Assembly: GCA_016705235.1 (NCBI GenBank)
Contig: JADIYP010000001.1
Coordinates: 372,001-436,000, forward strand
Source of the DNA: Candidatus Leptovillus affinis
GTDB lineage: Bacteria > Chloroflexota > Anaerolineae > Promineifilales > Promineifilaceae
Length of the DNA: 64,000 nucleotides
Direction: 5' to 3'
Below, piece by piece: positions 32,322-40,918 of the stretch. Each line of letters begins with the position of its first letter. Positions within the stretch are counted from its first letter, which is position 1. The position numbers and the translations under genes were made by a program. The notes beneath the pieces were generated by a model. It made no database searches, was not told the origin of the DNA, and saw nothing but the letters and a program-made list of their open reading frames with translations.

Positions 32322-33959
32322 TTAGTGGAAGATTTGTAGGACGCTGGCGTTGATGGTTTGCAGGCGTTGTTTGATGGATTGACGGCCGTTTTTGCTATCC
32401 AGGGGTTGGTAGTTGGTGCGGTAGTAGTAATTGTAGGCGTAGCCGAAACGGCCGTTGGCGTTCACTTTGTTCAGGATGACACCGGCGATAGGGCTGTTGA
32501 GGGCCTGAATTTGGGCAACGGCCGTGCTGAATGCCGGATAACGCGTATACCCGGCGCTGGCAACAAAGATGGTCGCATCCACCAAACGGGACAACACCAC
32601 CGCGTCTGTTACCGCCAACACCGGCGGGCTGTCGAAAATAATGTAATCCGCCTGCCCTTGCAGCCAGGTCAGCACTTCTTTCATCCGTTCTGAACCCAGC
32701 AGTTCCGCCGGATTGGGCGGCAAGCGACCGGCCGTTAACACATACAAATTGGAAATCAACGTTCCTTTAATGTACTGTGCGTCTTCACGGCCACGAATAA
32801 TAAGATTGCACAAGCCCTTGCTGCCATCGACTTCTAACATTTTATGCAGCATCGGACGCCGCATGTCGGTGTCTACCAACAAGACGCGTTTGCCCGACTG
32901 CGCCAACGCGGTTGCCAGGTTGATCGATACCGTCGTTTTGCCTTCACCGGCGTTGGCGCTGGTGATGAGCAGCGTGCGCACGTCGCGGTCTACGCTGACG
33001 AATTGGATATTGGTCCGAATCTGGCGATAGGCTTCGGCCGCCGGGGAACGTGGTTCCATGGCTACAACCAGCGCATCGACGGGCTTAGCCACCTTCACTT
33101 TTTCCAATGACCCCAAAATAGTCAGCCCGGTGCCTAATTCGATGTCTTTGGGGTCTTTTAGCGTATCGTCCATGTATTCCACCAGAAAGATGACGCCTAA
33201 AGCCATCATGGCGCCTACTACGGCAGCCAGAATTGTATTGGTCAACACGCGGGGGCGAATGGGTTGTTGGGGTTCGCGGGCAGATTCGTCGATGATCAGG
33301 TTATTCAGACCGCGCACTTCAGCGATGCGCACGTCTTCGTAATTGGCCATCAGGCGGGCGTAGGTTTCGCGCAGACGCAGGACGTTGTCGTTTTGGCGGT
33401 CAACGGCCGTTTGATTAGGAACCATCTTGCTAATTTCGGCCTGTACAGCAGATTCCGCAGCAGTTAATTCGGCGGTAAGCGTGGACAATTCTTCTTCTAA
33501 ACCTTGCTTCAAACTGGCATAACGCGCTAACTGCTGCGCACTATTCCGTTCCGCAAAAATTGTGGGAATTTCATTAGCCAAATCTCGCGCAACACGAGGA
33601 TTTGTATGCTCGACGCTCAAAATAATCAACTGCGTATTATTTACCAACTGCACTTGAATCATTTTGGCCAGGTCTTCTGGCGCAAGCGATAGATTGAGGT
33701 TCGTGATGGCCTGGTCTAATACTTCGTAATTTTTAAGCCGCTCCACATAAGATTGGGCTAGTTGTTCGCTTGTCAGGAGGGAATTGTAAGCCGTGTCAAT
33801 GCCATCGTTACCTTCGATAACCAGCAGTGTAGCCGAGGCACGATAAACTGGAGCCTGAGCCTGGCTAATATAAAACGCGCTGCCGCCAGCAACCAGCGCC
33901 CCAAGAACAATTAGCCACGCCCAATGCCATACCAGATAAACATACTGCCTTAATTCCAC
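32322..33959 (-). CDS. Polysaccharide chain-length regulator/tyrosine autokinase (Wzz-BY-kinase)
   Basis: 545 residues. N-terminal Wzz module with a first membrane helix (about 15-32), a long periplasm-facing coiled coil (about 120-230) and a second membrane helix (about 240-262). The BY-kinase follows: Walker A NAGEGKTT, Walker A' VLLVDTDMRRP, Walker B YIIFDSPP, and a tyrosine cluster YAYNYYYRTNY near 520 as the autophosphorylation site. It controls export and length of capsular or exopolysaccharide, but no polymerase or Wza gene is adjacent. GTG start with GAGGGG 7 bases upstream; that site is overlapped by the inverted repeat at 33960-34018. Confidence 0.92.
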   Translation of the reverse strand: MELRQYVYLVWHWAWLIVLGALVAGGSAFYISQAQAPVYRASATLLVIEGNDGIDTAYNSLLTSEQLAQSYVERLKNYEVLDQAITNLNLSLAPEDLAKMIQVQLVNNTQLIILSVEHTNPRVARDLANEIPTIFAERNSAQQLARYASLKQGLEEELSTLTAELTAAESAVQAEISKMVPNQTAVDRQNDNVLRLRETYARLMANYEDVRIAEVRGLNNLIIDESAREPQQPIRPRVLTNTILAAVVGAMMALGVIFLVEYMDDTLKDPKDIELGTGLTILGSLEKVKVAKPVDALVVAMEPRSPAAEAYRQIRTNIQFVSVDRDVRTLLITSANAGEGKTTVSINLATALAQSGKRVLLVDTDMRRPMLHKMLEVDGSKGLCNLIIRGREDAQYIKGTLISNLYVLTAGRLPPNPAELLGSERMKEVLTWLQGQADYIIFDSPPVLAVTDAVVLSRLVDATIFVASAGYTRYPAFSTAVAQIQALNSPIAGVILNKVNANGRFGYAYNYYYRTNYQPLDSKNGRQSIKQRLQTINASVLQIFH

Positions 33960-34018
33960 AGGTTATCCCCTCATGATGTCAGAGTATTCCTCCAAGGTAG
34001 CGCAAATGTGGATAACCT
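33960..34018 (-). promoter_or_regulatory. Inverted repeat over the Wzz-kinase ribosome-binding region
   Basis: AGGTTATCC (33960-33968) and GGATAACCT (34010-34018) are perfect 9-base complements about 41 bases apart. The gene-proximal arm lies between the GAGGGG site and the GTG start on the minus strand, so folding or a bound protein could block translation or transcription. The distal arm contains TTATCCACA on the minus strand, a perfect DnaA-box sequence, but it is single. Confidence 0.45.
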
Positions 34019-34074
34019 ATGGTAAAAGGTCGGTGAAACAAAAGTGAAAGGGTCGTGAATCCTTGGGTAATACA

Positions 34075-34100
34075 AAAAACCCCTCGAGTGAGGGGTTTTT
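34075..34100 (-). terminator. Rho-independent terminator of rpoD
   Basis: CCCCTC, loop GAGT, GAGGGG, flanked by A5 and T5 so that it can act on both strands. It lies 30 bases after the rpoD stop. Confidence 0.9.
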
Positions 34101-34129
34101 GGATGAACAATTCGTTAGCCGATGTCGGC

Positions 34130-35356
34130 TTAATTCAGATATTGCCGTAAATGGCCGGCAAAATTGGGGTGACGCAGCTTACGCAGCGCTTCTTTTTCTA
34201 ACTGCCGGATGCGTTCACGGGAGAGGCCAAACATTTCGCCTACTTCTTTGAGTGTGCGCGATTCGCCATCTTGCAGACCATAGCGCAGGCGTAGAATACG
34301 CGCCTCGCGCGGCGTGAGTTGATCTAAGATGTCGCCCAGTTCTTCGGTAAGCATTTTGTTGGCGACCATTTCGGCTGGCGGTGGGGCTTCGATGTCTTCG
34401 ATAAAGTCGCCCAATTCAGCATCAGATTCGTCGCCAACGGGTCGTTCCAGGTGGACAGGTTGACGGCTGGTGCGTAACATCCAACGCACCCGCTCGGCCG
34501 GCAGTTCCATGTTTTCGGCTATCTCTTCAGCGGTGGGCTGACGGCCGTATTCCTGTTCCAATTCTTGCGCTACCTGATACAACTTACTGATTCGGCCACC
34601 GAGATGGGCCGGAATACGAATGGTACGGCCGTGATTGGCTAATGCGCGGGTTACGGCCTGCCGGATCCACCAGGTTGCATACGTACTAAACCGATTCCCA
34701 CGACGGTAATCATACTTTTCTACCGCTTTCATCAAACCTACGTTACCTTCCTGGATAAGATCTAGAAATTGTAGGCCTCGACCACGGTATTTTTTAGCAA
34801 TGCTTACCACCAGGCGCGTATTAGCGCGAATCAAATGTGCGCGGGCAGCATCCCCCACTTCTTTTAGTCGCTGTAATTCATCTAGTTCATCATCGGTAAG
34901 GCTGTATTGGCTGTCTATGGTTTCTTCAGCAGCCCGTCCGGCTTCTATTTCCATAGCCAATTGAACTTCTTCTTCAGCTGTCAGCAGTTGCTGCTGGCCC
35001 ATTTCCCGAAAATACAAGCCAACCGAATCGTCAATCGGAACGTTGCTCAGATCAAATAATGGGGCAATGTGCGCTTTAGGAGAATTAACATCATCAACAT
35101 CGGCGCCTTCCAGGTCGTCCAAGTCGGTCTCCTCTTCTGCGCTCATGGCAAGGCCGGCCTCTTCTTCGTTTTCAAAAACCGGCACACCCATAGACTGAGC
35201 TTCTTCCAGAATTGTCTCTAACAGCGGTAAATTATTTTCAATATTGGGGAGAGCTTCAAGAATTTGATCGTACGTAATATACCCTTGCTCCATACCGTTA
35301 TTTAGCAAAACGCCAACAACGTCCATTTCATCAAATGGATTCCCTAAATCGCTCAA
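34130..35356 (-). CDS. rpoD: Primary sigma factor of RNA polymerase
   Basis: 408 residues. A region 1.1-like N-terminus (1-80) and an acidic stretch lead into region 1.2 (DSVGLYFREMGQ), region 2 (NLVV-type ANTRLVVSIAKKYRGRGLQFLDLIQEGN, then FSTYATWWIRQAVTRAL for -10 melting), region 3, and region 4 with the SRERIRQLEKEALRKLR helix-turn-helix that reads -35. It starts at TTG (35356) with AGGAG 11 bases upstream; the next ATG (35326) lacks such a site. The consensus promoters seen in this window (TTGACA/TATAAT) fit this factor. Own promoter at 35441-35470. Confidence 0.95.
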   Translation of the reverse strand: MSDLGNPFDEMDVVGVLLNNGMEQGYITYDQILEALPNIENNLPLLETILEEAQSMGVPVFENEEEAGLAMSAEEETDLDDLEGADVDDVNSPKAHIAPLFDLSNVPIDDSVGLYFREMGQQQLLTAEEEVQLAMEIEAGRAAEETIDSQYSLTDDELDELQRLKEVGDAARAHLIRANTRLVVSIAKKYRGRGLQFLDLIQEGNVGLMKAVEKYDYRRGNRFSTYATWWIRQAVTRALANHGRTIRIPAHLGGRISKLYQVAQELEQEYGRQPTAEEIAENMELPAERVRWMLRTSRQPVHLERPVGDESDAELGDFIEDIEAPPPAEMVANKMLTEELGDILDQLTPREARILRLRYGLQDGESRTLKEVGEMFGLSRERIRQLEKEALRKLRHPNFAGHLRQYLN

Positions 35357-35440
35357 GATTCCCTTTTCTCCTTAAAAAAATTTGTGCTCAGGTTGTGTGG
35401 TTCGACTCTCACCCAACTCTGCCTCTTCCTGCACTGGGGC

Positions 35441-35470
35441 AGTCTAGCATATTCAGCAAATAAAAGTCAA
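35441..35470 (-). promoter_or_regulatory. Candidate promoter of rpoD
   Basis: TTGACT (35465-35470), an 18-base spacer and TAGACT (35441-35446) on the minus strand, 85 bases before the TTG start. The -35 matches 5 of 6 and the -10 matches 4 of 6. Confidence 0.5.
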
Positions 35471-35572
35471 GGGGGGTGACTCCCCTAAAGAGCTATGAGG
35501 GTTACTCTAAAAATTTTGCCTTAGCAGGACATGAGTTGCAGGTGAGCAAGCTGATAAAACGGGGGGAAAATG

Positions 35573-36430
35573 TCAAATTTTTTGCCCGGCAGCGGGCGGT
35601 GATGCGCGACGGCACACATCGTCTATGCCGTCGAGAGGGGTGGTTAATACGGCCGTTGCCCGGCGTAAATCCAACTCACAATTCAGCGGCCACTGCCCAC
35701 CCAACGAAGGGCCAATGGTCAGCGTTTCGCGCTCATGAACGCCCCACCAATTCAACAATTTCAGAGAGTATTCGGCGCGCGTTAGCACCTGGCTCCCGGC
35801 CACGTTGAGTATGCCGGTGTAAGGATGGTCTGCGAGTTCCAGACAGGCATCTGTGAGGGTGTTAACCCAGACAGGATTGCGGATCTGGTTGTCGAACAAG
35901 GTGACCGGTTGTCCGGCTTGCAGCGCTTTTTTCATCCAGGCCGTGCCGTGATCCATCCTGGCAAGGCCATAAATGAGGGAAGTGCGAATGATGACATGGT
36001 TGGGGTGTGTGGCAATGGTGGCTTCAGCGTTGGCTTTGGCCCGGCCATAGGCGTTCACGGGGGTGGGCACGGCCGTTTCGTCGTATGGCGCGGCGTCTCT
36101 GCCAGAAAACACGACATCGGTGGACAAATGAATGAGGCGCGCGTCCACGGCCGTCGCGGCCTGAGCAATGTGCGCCGCCCCCTGCTCAATCACGGCGGCC
36201 ATATCCGCGCCCCGGTTGGAACCGGCGGTGTGGATGATAACGTCTGGGACAAACTGGCCGACGAGTTGAGTCACGGCCGTGCCATCACGCAGGTCCAGGT
36301 AACGGCCGTTTGGCAAGCCCAATGGATCTTGGCTAAAAAAGGTGTACAGCGTTTCGTGCGTGGCAGCCGCTGGCGGCACAAGGTGAACCCCCAGATAACT
36401 GCTGCCGCCGGTAATCAACAATCGGCTCAA
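35573..36430 (-). CDS. dTDP-4-dehydrorhamnose reductase-like SDR
   Basis: 285 residues of the extended SDR fold in the RmlD/RfbD group: NAD-binding GGSSYLG at the N-terminus, HLSTDVVFSG in the centre, catalytic YGRAK, and the short C-terminal substrate domain. RmlD reduces dTDP-4-keto-rhamnose to dTDP-rhamnose. No other rml genes lie nearby, so an MAT2B- or other sugar-nucleotide reductase role is possible. The ATG overlaps the rnc stop by 4 bases. Last gene of the run starting at moaC. Confidence 0.8.
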   Translation of the reverse strand: MSRLLITGGSSYLGVHLVPPAAATHETLYTFFSQDPLGLPNGRYLDLRDGTAVTQLVGQFVPDVIIHTAGSNRGADMAAVIEQGAAHIAQAATAVDARLIHLSTDVVFSGRDAAPYDETAVPTPVNAYGRAKANAEATIATHPNHVIIRTSLIYGLARMDHGTAWMKKALQAGQPVTLFDNQIRNPVWVNTLTDACLELADHPYTGILNVAGSQVLTRAEYSLKLLNWWGVHERETLTIGPSLGGQWPLNCELDLRRATAVLTTPLDGIDDVCRRASPPAAGQKI

Positions 36431-37137
36431 GCCAGTTCCTCATCAAACTGTTCGGCCGCCGCCATAGCCACGCGGGCCGCCGCCTGCGCGGCCGTTTGTT
36501 TGCTGCGCCCTTGCCCCTCGCCCCAGGATTTATCGCCCACCATCACCGCCACCATAAACACTTTGGCATGATCGGGACCGGTTGTCGCTGTTACTTGGTA
36601 ATGGGGCGTGATGTTGTACCGCGCCTGCGCCCACACCTGAAATTCGCTCTTCGCGTCTTTATGCAACGACTCATCTAAAATGGTGATTAACGTTGGGGCG
36701 ATCAGTTTTTCCACCAACTCTCGCGTCGTAGGCAATCCTTTGTCCAGATAAATCGCGCCGATCACCGCCTCAAAGGTGGCGCAAAGAATGGGCGTACGCT
36801 CGCGCCCGCCGCTTTCCGCTTCACCAAACCCCAGGCGCAAAAAACGGCCGAGTTCCCACTGGCGAGCAAAACTGGCCAGCGTATTGGCGCGAACCAATGC
36901 CGCGCGCAGGCTGGTCAGTTCCCCTTCATCCACTTCCGGCAGCCGGTTATACAAATATGCGCCAACAACAAAATCGAGGACCGCATCGCCTAAAAACTCC
37001 AGGCGTTCATTGTCTTCCAACACCTGATTGCTGTTTTCATTTAAATAGGAACGATGGGTAAGCGCTCTTGTCAGGAGCGAGTAATCAGTGAATTTCAGGC
37101 CAATGATGGCCTCTAAAGCAGGCAAACTGTCATTCAT
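36427..37137 (-). CDS. rnc: Ribonuclease III
   Basis: 236 residues from the ATG at 37137, one base after the fabF stop; an earlier in-frame ATG would overlap fabF and adds non-family sequence. Catalytic domain with the signature NERLEFLGDAVLDFVV (Glu/Asp metal ligands) and a second acidic site near TFEAVIGAIYLDKG. A C-terminal double-stranded RNA-binding domain carries GKSWGEGQGRSKQTAAQAAA. It processes rRNA precursors and duplex RNA. fabF-rnc adjacency is a classical arrangement. Confidence 0.95.
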   Translation of the reverse strand: MNDSLPALEAIIGLKFTDYSLLTRALTHRSYLNENSNQVLEDNERLEFLGDAVLDFVVGAYLYNRLPEVDEGELTSLRAALVRANTLASFARQWELGRFLRLGFGEAESGGRERTPILCATFEAVIGAIYLDKGLPTTRELVEKLIAPTLITILDESLHKDAKSEFQVWAQARYNITPHYQVTATTGPDHAKVFMVAVMVGDKSWGEGQGRSKQTAAQAAARVAMAAAEQFDEELA

Positions 37138-37138
37138 A

Positions 37139-38389
37139 TCACGCCGTAAATTCCCGAATCGCCAAAACGGCGTTGTGCCCGCCAAAACCAAAGGCGTGGT
37201 TCAGACAAACTTGGACGCGTTGCGGTCGCGCCACGTTAGGCACATAATCGAGATCGCAATCAGGGTCTGGTGTTTCATAATTGATGGTCGGGGGAACGAT
37301 CTGGTCACGTATGGCCAAAACGCAAAAGATGGTTTCAATGGCTCCCGTAGCGCCCATAATGTGACCGGTCATGGATTTTGTGGAACTGATGGCCACATTG
37401 TAAGCCGCAGGGCCAAAGACGCTTTTGATGGCCGCGGTTTCCGAGGAATCGTTCAGTTGGGTGGCCGTGCCGTGAGCGCTGATGTAATCGACATCAGCGG
37501 GCTGGAGGTGGGCGTCGGCGAGGGCTTTGCGGATGGCGCGCGCGGCCCCGGCGCCGCCTTCCGCCGGAGCGGTGATGTGGTAGGCGTCGGTGGTTTGCCC
37601 GTAACCAACAATTTCGGCCAGGATGGTTGCCCCACGAGCCTGGGCGTGGTCCAGGCTTTCGATGACCAGCATTCCAGCCCCTTCGCCAACCACAAGGCCA
37701 TCGCGGTTTTTGTCAAACGGCCGTGGCGTGCGCACGCTTTCCACGGATGTAGCTCCGGCTCGTTCAAATCCGGCCACGGCCACATCGGTAATAATCGACT
37801 CGCTGCCGCCGGTCAGCACGGCGTCTACTTCGCCCCATTGAATAGCCCGGAAAGCATGGCCGATGGCGTCGTTGCCGGCGGCGCAAGCCGTGGTGATGGT
37901 GGTGGTGGGGCCTTGAATGCCGTAATCAATGGCCAACATGCCAGAGGCTCCGTTGGGCATGATCATGGTAATGGCAAATGGGCTGACTCGACGCAGCCCT
38001 TTTTCCAATACAGTGTGTTCCTGTTCCACCAGCGTGCGAATCCCGCCTACGCCCGTGCCCATAATCACACCGATGCGTTCGCGGTTGTCGTCGTTGATGG
38101 GGAGTTGGGCCTGGGCCAGGGCCTCGTTGGCGGCGATGGTCGCCAGTTGTTGGTAGCGGTCGCGGCGGCGGGCGATACGTTTATCCAGAAGTGTTTCCGG
38201 GTCAAAATCTTTGATTTCACAGACGCCGCCAGCGGTGTGTTCGCCGGGATCGATGATGGTAAAGGGACCAATCCCGGATTGGCCGGCCAGGATAGCGGCC
38301 CAGGTGTCGGCCACATTGTGACCGAGCGGGGTGATGAGTCCGATGCCGGTGATGACCACACGCGGCTTAGGGCTGGTGTTTTCGTTCAT
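37139..38389 (-). CDS. fabF: 3-oxoacyl-[ACP] synthase II
   Basis: 416 residues from the ATG at 38389 (GGAG upstream); upstream in-frame codons belong to the mazG region and do not fit the family. Condensing enzyme of fatty acid elongation. Active Cys in ITTACAAGNDAIG, His in SAHGTATQLND and the second His in KSMTGHIMGA, closing with NHAFGFGGHNAV. It extends acyl-ACP with malonyl-ACP. The usual neighbour acpP is absent from this window. It lies 23 bases after mazG and is coupled to rnc. Confidence 0.95.
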   Translation of the reverse strand: MNENTSPKPRVVITGIGLITPLGHNVADTWAAILAGQSGIGPFTIIDPGEHTAGGVCEIKDFDPETLLDKRIARRRDRYQQLATIAANEALAQAQLPINDDNRERIGVIMGTGVGGIRTLVEQEHTVLEKGLRRVSPFAITMIMPNGASGMLAIDYGIQGPTTTITTACAAGNDAIGHAFRAIQWGEVDAVLTGGSESIITDVAVAGFERAGATSVESVRTPRPFDKNRDGLVVGEGAGMLVIESLDHAQARGATILAEIVGYGQTTDAYHITAPAEGGAGAARAIRKALADAHLQPADVDYISAHGTATQLNDSSETAAIKSVFGPAAYNVAISSTKSMTGHIMGATGAIETIFCVLAIRDQIVPPTINYETPDPDCDLDYVPNVARPQRVQVCLNHAFGFGGHNAVLAIREFTA

Positions 38390-38412
38390 GAAATATGAAT
38401 CTCCGCTTATTT

Positions 38413-38724
38413 TCAGGATGATGAACTGCCGATGTGTCCTTTGGCTTGTTGGCGGTTGGCGTATTTTTGCAGCGTAATAGTCAGGGCTTCGTTGAGGTCG
38501 ATGTGAACGGCCGTAGCCAATAAACACAAACTGTAAAGCACATCGCCAAGTTCGCCAGTAAGTGCCGGTTGGGGCTGGAACGGCCGTTCACCATAGTCCG
38601 TCGCCAACAAAATCTCCTTAGCCACTTCACCGACTTCGCTGATCAGATCAAGAACATAAACACTCGGCGAGTGGCTTAAGTTCTGTTTTTGGGCAAATTC
38701 CATGGATTGCTGCTGCCAATTCAT
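38413..38724 (-). CDS. MazG-like nucleotide pyrophosphohydrolase
   Basis: 103 residues, a single MazG/HisE-type all-helical module. The metal-binding EVGEVAKE motif (ExxE) and ELGDVLYSLCLLA (ExxD) are present in the right order. Such enzymes hydrolyse NTPs or dNTPs to monophosphates and clear damaged nucleotides. In line between the moa genes and fabF, probably co-transcribed; no functional link is obvious. The C-terminus GHIGSSSS is unstructured. Confidence 0.88.
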   Translation of the reverse strand: MNWQQQSMEFAQKQNLSHSPSVYVLDLISEVGEVAKEILLATDYGERPFQPQPALTGELGDVLYSLCLLATAVHIDLNEALTITLQKYANRQQAKGHIGSSSS

Positions 38725-38795
38725 ACGGGTAATTCGTTGCTAGCTGATAGTTTGGAAGATTGCAGGGACTCGTTGAACTGTTACGGGCTGAGCGT

Positions 38796-39515
38796 TTAGC
38801 TGTTGTTGTCTTTTTCCGTTGGTTGGTAATGACCTTCCACCCAGACGCTGCTATCTGCGCCCACTTCCTTTTTCCAGACGGGCACAATTTCTTTCAGGCG
38901 GTCGATACCGTAACGAGCGGCATCAAAAACCCCTTGATCGCGGTGACCGGCAGCGCAGGCGACATACGTGGTCACGTCGCCAATAGACAATTGGCCGATG
39001 CGCTGCACGATGGCCACACCTTTTACCAGCGGCCAGCGCGCCCAAATTTCCTGGGCTATTTGAGCCATTTTGGCTTCGGCCATGGCGGAATAGGCTTCAT
39101 ATTCCAGAAAAAGCGTTTCCGGGGGCAGCCCTTCGCGCCGGGTTTGGCCGCGCACGGAGCCGGTGAAGCTGACCACCGCACCCACATCTGGCCGGGTTAG
39201 CTGCTGATGGATGGCGTTCATGTCGAGTGGTTGGTGGGTGATGGCAAAGTAGGTGGGATGGGGCAAATCGCTGCCGCCGCTGACGGGTGGGAAGATGGCT
39301 ATTTCGTCTTCGGGCTGCACGGCCGTTTCCGCAAAAGCAAACGATTGATTAACCGCAACCAGCGCGGTGGGCAGCGAGGCACTTAGGGCAGGATATTCAG
39401 CAGACAGGGCGGCGAGCATGGTTTGTACAGTAGCGGGCGCAGCGACTTCTATCTGCACCTTGCCCTGTCCAACGCGATCTTTCAGGGTGGCAAAAAGACG
39501 AATGGTGAGTTGCAT
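38796..39515 (-). CDS. Fused molybdopterin synthase MoaD-MoaE
   Basis: 239 residues. Residues 1-81 are a ubiquitin-like MoaD ending in Gly80-Gly81. Residues about 88-235 are MoaE, with SFTGSVRG, the ACAAGHRDQGVFDAARYGIDRLKE block and the catalytic Lys pair in PVWKKE. Molybdopterin synthase adds two sulfurs to precursor Z, and MoaD needs a free, thiocarboxylated C-terminal Gly. The fused mycobacterial MoaX is cut after its Gly-Gly; here Gly-Gly is likewise followed by Ser, so processing is likely. It starts 3 bases after moaC. Confidence 0.9.
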   Translation of the reverse strand: MQLTIRLFATLKDRVGQGKVQIEVAAPATVQTMLAALSAEYPALSASLPTALVAVNQSFAFAETAVQPEDEIAIFPPVSGGSDLPHPTYFAITHQPLDMNAIHQQLTRPDVGAVVSFTGSVRGQTRREGLPPETLFLEYEAYSAMAEAKMAQIAQEIWARWPLVKGVAIVQRIGQLSIGDVTTYVACAAGHRDQGVFDAARYGIDRLKEIVPVWKKEVGADSSVWVEGHYQPTEKDNNS

Positions 39516-39518
39516 GGG

Positions 39519-40001
39519 TTACTCTTCGGCGGTGAAAACGCCGCTCTGGCCGCCCGATTTGTGCATCAGGCGAATATCGGTGAGGCGCATGTGGCGGTCG
39601 ACAGCTTTCGCCATATCATAAATGGTGAGCGCGGCAACGGAAACGGCCGTGAGCGCCTCCATTTCCACGCCTGTTTTGCCGGCAAGCCGTACAGTCGCCT
39701 CGATATCGACACAGTTTTCGGCTTGATTTGGGGTGCAAACAACGTCGATATGGGTCAGCAGCAGGGGGTGGCACAGGGGAATCAGTTCGCTGGTCCGCTT
39801 GGCGGCCATGATGCCGGCTAATTTGGCCGTTGTCAAAACATCCCCTTTTTTCAGGTTTCCCTCTATAATCAACCGCACTGTTTCAGGCTGCATCACCACT
39901 CGGCCGCGTGCCACAGCCATTCGTTCGGTATCCGGTTTGTGGCCCACATCTACCATATGCGCCTGGCCACGTTCATCAAGGTGAGTTAACTTTTTTGTCA
40001 T
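39519..40001 (-). CDS. moaC: Cyclic pyranopterin monophosphate synthase
   Basis: 160 residues from the ATG at 40001; a start at 40052 would run under the divergent PIG-L gene and adds an atypical leader. Family motifs LIPLCHPLLLTHIDV and VGVEMEALTAVSVAALTIYDMAKAVD-like sequence (here TGVEMEALTAV) are present. It converts the GTP-derived 3',8-cyclo intermediate to cPMP, the step before the MoaD-MoaE enzyme encoded next. No moaA in the window. Confidence 0.94.
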   Translation of the reverse strand: MTKKLTHLDERGQAHMVDVGHKPDTERMAVARGRVVMQPETVRLIIEGNLKKGDVLTTAKLAGIMAAKRTSELIPLCHPLLLTHIDVVCTPNQAENCVDIEATVRLAGKTGVEMEALTAVSVAALTIYDMAKAVDRHMRLTDIRLMHKSGGQSGVFTAEE

Positions 40002-40009
40002 TGCTCTGT

Positions 40010-40015
40010 TATTAT
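40010..40015 (+). promoter_or_regulatory. Possible -10 element of the PIG-L gene
   Basis: TATTAT ends 12 bases before the ATG at 40028; only 26 bases separate the divergent moaC and PIG-L start codons. There is no Shine-Dalgarno sequence. If used, the leader would be about five bases. The -35 is poor. Confidence 0.35.
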
Positions 40016-40027
40016 ATGGATCATTGA

Positions 40028-40804
40028 ATGATGCGCACACATTACGACTCAATCTACCTTTCTCCCCATCTCGATGATGCTGCTTTATCCTGTGGTGGTC
40101 AAATCTACGAGCAAACGGCCGTTGGCAAATCTGTTCTGATCGTTACGCTGATGGCTGGGGACCCACCTGGCGGACCTTTGTCAGCATTTGCCCAGAGTTT
40201 GCATGAACGCTGGCAGTTGGCCACCGATGTGGTCGCCGCCCGGCGCGCCGAAGACGCCGCCGCCTGCCGCATCTTGGGCGCCGATTATGCCCATTGGGGC
40301 ATTTTGGACTGCGTTTACCGCACACACCCGCAAGACGGGCAGCCCTTATACCCAACCTGGGCCGATGTCATTGGCGCGATTCACCAGACGGAAGAGGCTT
40401 TAATTGCACGGTTAGCCGCTCAAATGGCCGAGTTTCCGGCCAGCAGCCAGGTGTACGCGCCGCTGGCGGTAGGCAATCATGTCGATCATCAGGTGACGCG
40501 GGCCGCGGCGGAACGGTGCTTTGGCGAACGGCTGATCTATTATGAAGATTACCCGTATGTCGCTCAAGCGGATGCGTTAACGGCCGTTATTCCCCCGCAC
40601 AGTCCCGCATGGCAAGCCCGGGTTATTGAATTAACGACCCACGGTATTCAAGTCAAGACCGAAGCCATCGCCGCATTTGTTTCTCAAGTTGGTTCGTTTT
40701 TTACCGATCAGGTGGATTTGGCGCGCAAAATCGGTGATTTTACAGCTTTGCGGGGCGGAGAACGGGTATGGCGACAGAACGGTGGTTGGGAAACGGCCGT
40801 ATAG
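40028..40804 (+). CDS. PIG-L family N-deacetylase
   Basis: 258 residues. The zinc-binding signature SPHLDDAALSCGG (PHxDD) stands at residues 12-24, and the second ligand is in GNHVDHQVT (HxxH) near 155. The family removes acetyl groups from GlcNAc-type sugars in GPI, mycothiol or bacillithiol precursors and antibiotics. The sugar substrate here is unknown; no thiol-synthesis partner is adjacent. The fold and length are typical. The gene ends 51 bases before the promoter of the kinase operon. Confidence 0.88.
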   Translation: MMRTHYDSIYLSPHLDDAALSCGGQIYEQTAVGKSVLIVTLMAGDPPGGPLSAFAQSLHERWQLATDVVAARRAEDAAACRILGADYAHWGILDCVYRTHPQDGQPLYPTWADVIGAIHQTEEALIARLAAQMAEFPASSQVYAPLAVGNHVDHQVTRAAAERCFGERLIYYEDYPYVAQADALTAVIPPHSPAWQARVIELTTHGIQVKTEAIAAFVSQVGSFFTDQVDLARKIGDFTALRGGERVWRQNGGWETAV

Positions 40805-40855
40805 GCTCCCAGACCAGGCGTTAAAGACCCCGCCTGACACCATTGTACTGATTGC

Positions 40856-40885
40856 TTGATAAATACGGCTGGGTCAACTTATAAT
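40856..40885 (+). promoter_or_regulatory. SigA-type promoter of the Ser/Thr signalling operon
   Basis: TTGATA (40856-40861), an 18-base spacer and a perfect TATAAT (40880-40885), 34 bases before the kinase ATG. GAAGG precedes the start codon. Confidence 0.75.
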
Positions 40886-40918
40886 TAGCTGCTGAATAAC
40901 AAGTGAAGGCGTTCAACT

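Noticed and set aside
34007..34015. Replication origin (DnaA box)
   Set aside because: Only one perfect box, no cluster, no dnaA or AT-rich unwinding region; one such 9-mer is expected by chance.
37138..38412. acpP expected next to fabF-rnc
   Set aside because: No ACP-sized frame with a DSL motif is present between mazG, fabF and rnc; the gene must lie elsewhere.
38390..38527. N-terminal extension of fabF
   Set aside because: It runs through the mazG gene in another frame and has no family similarity; GGAG precedes the ATG at 38389.
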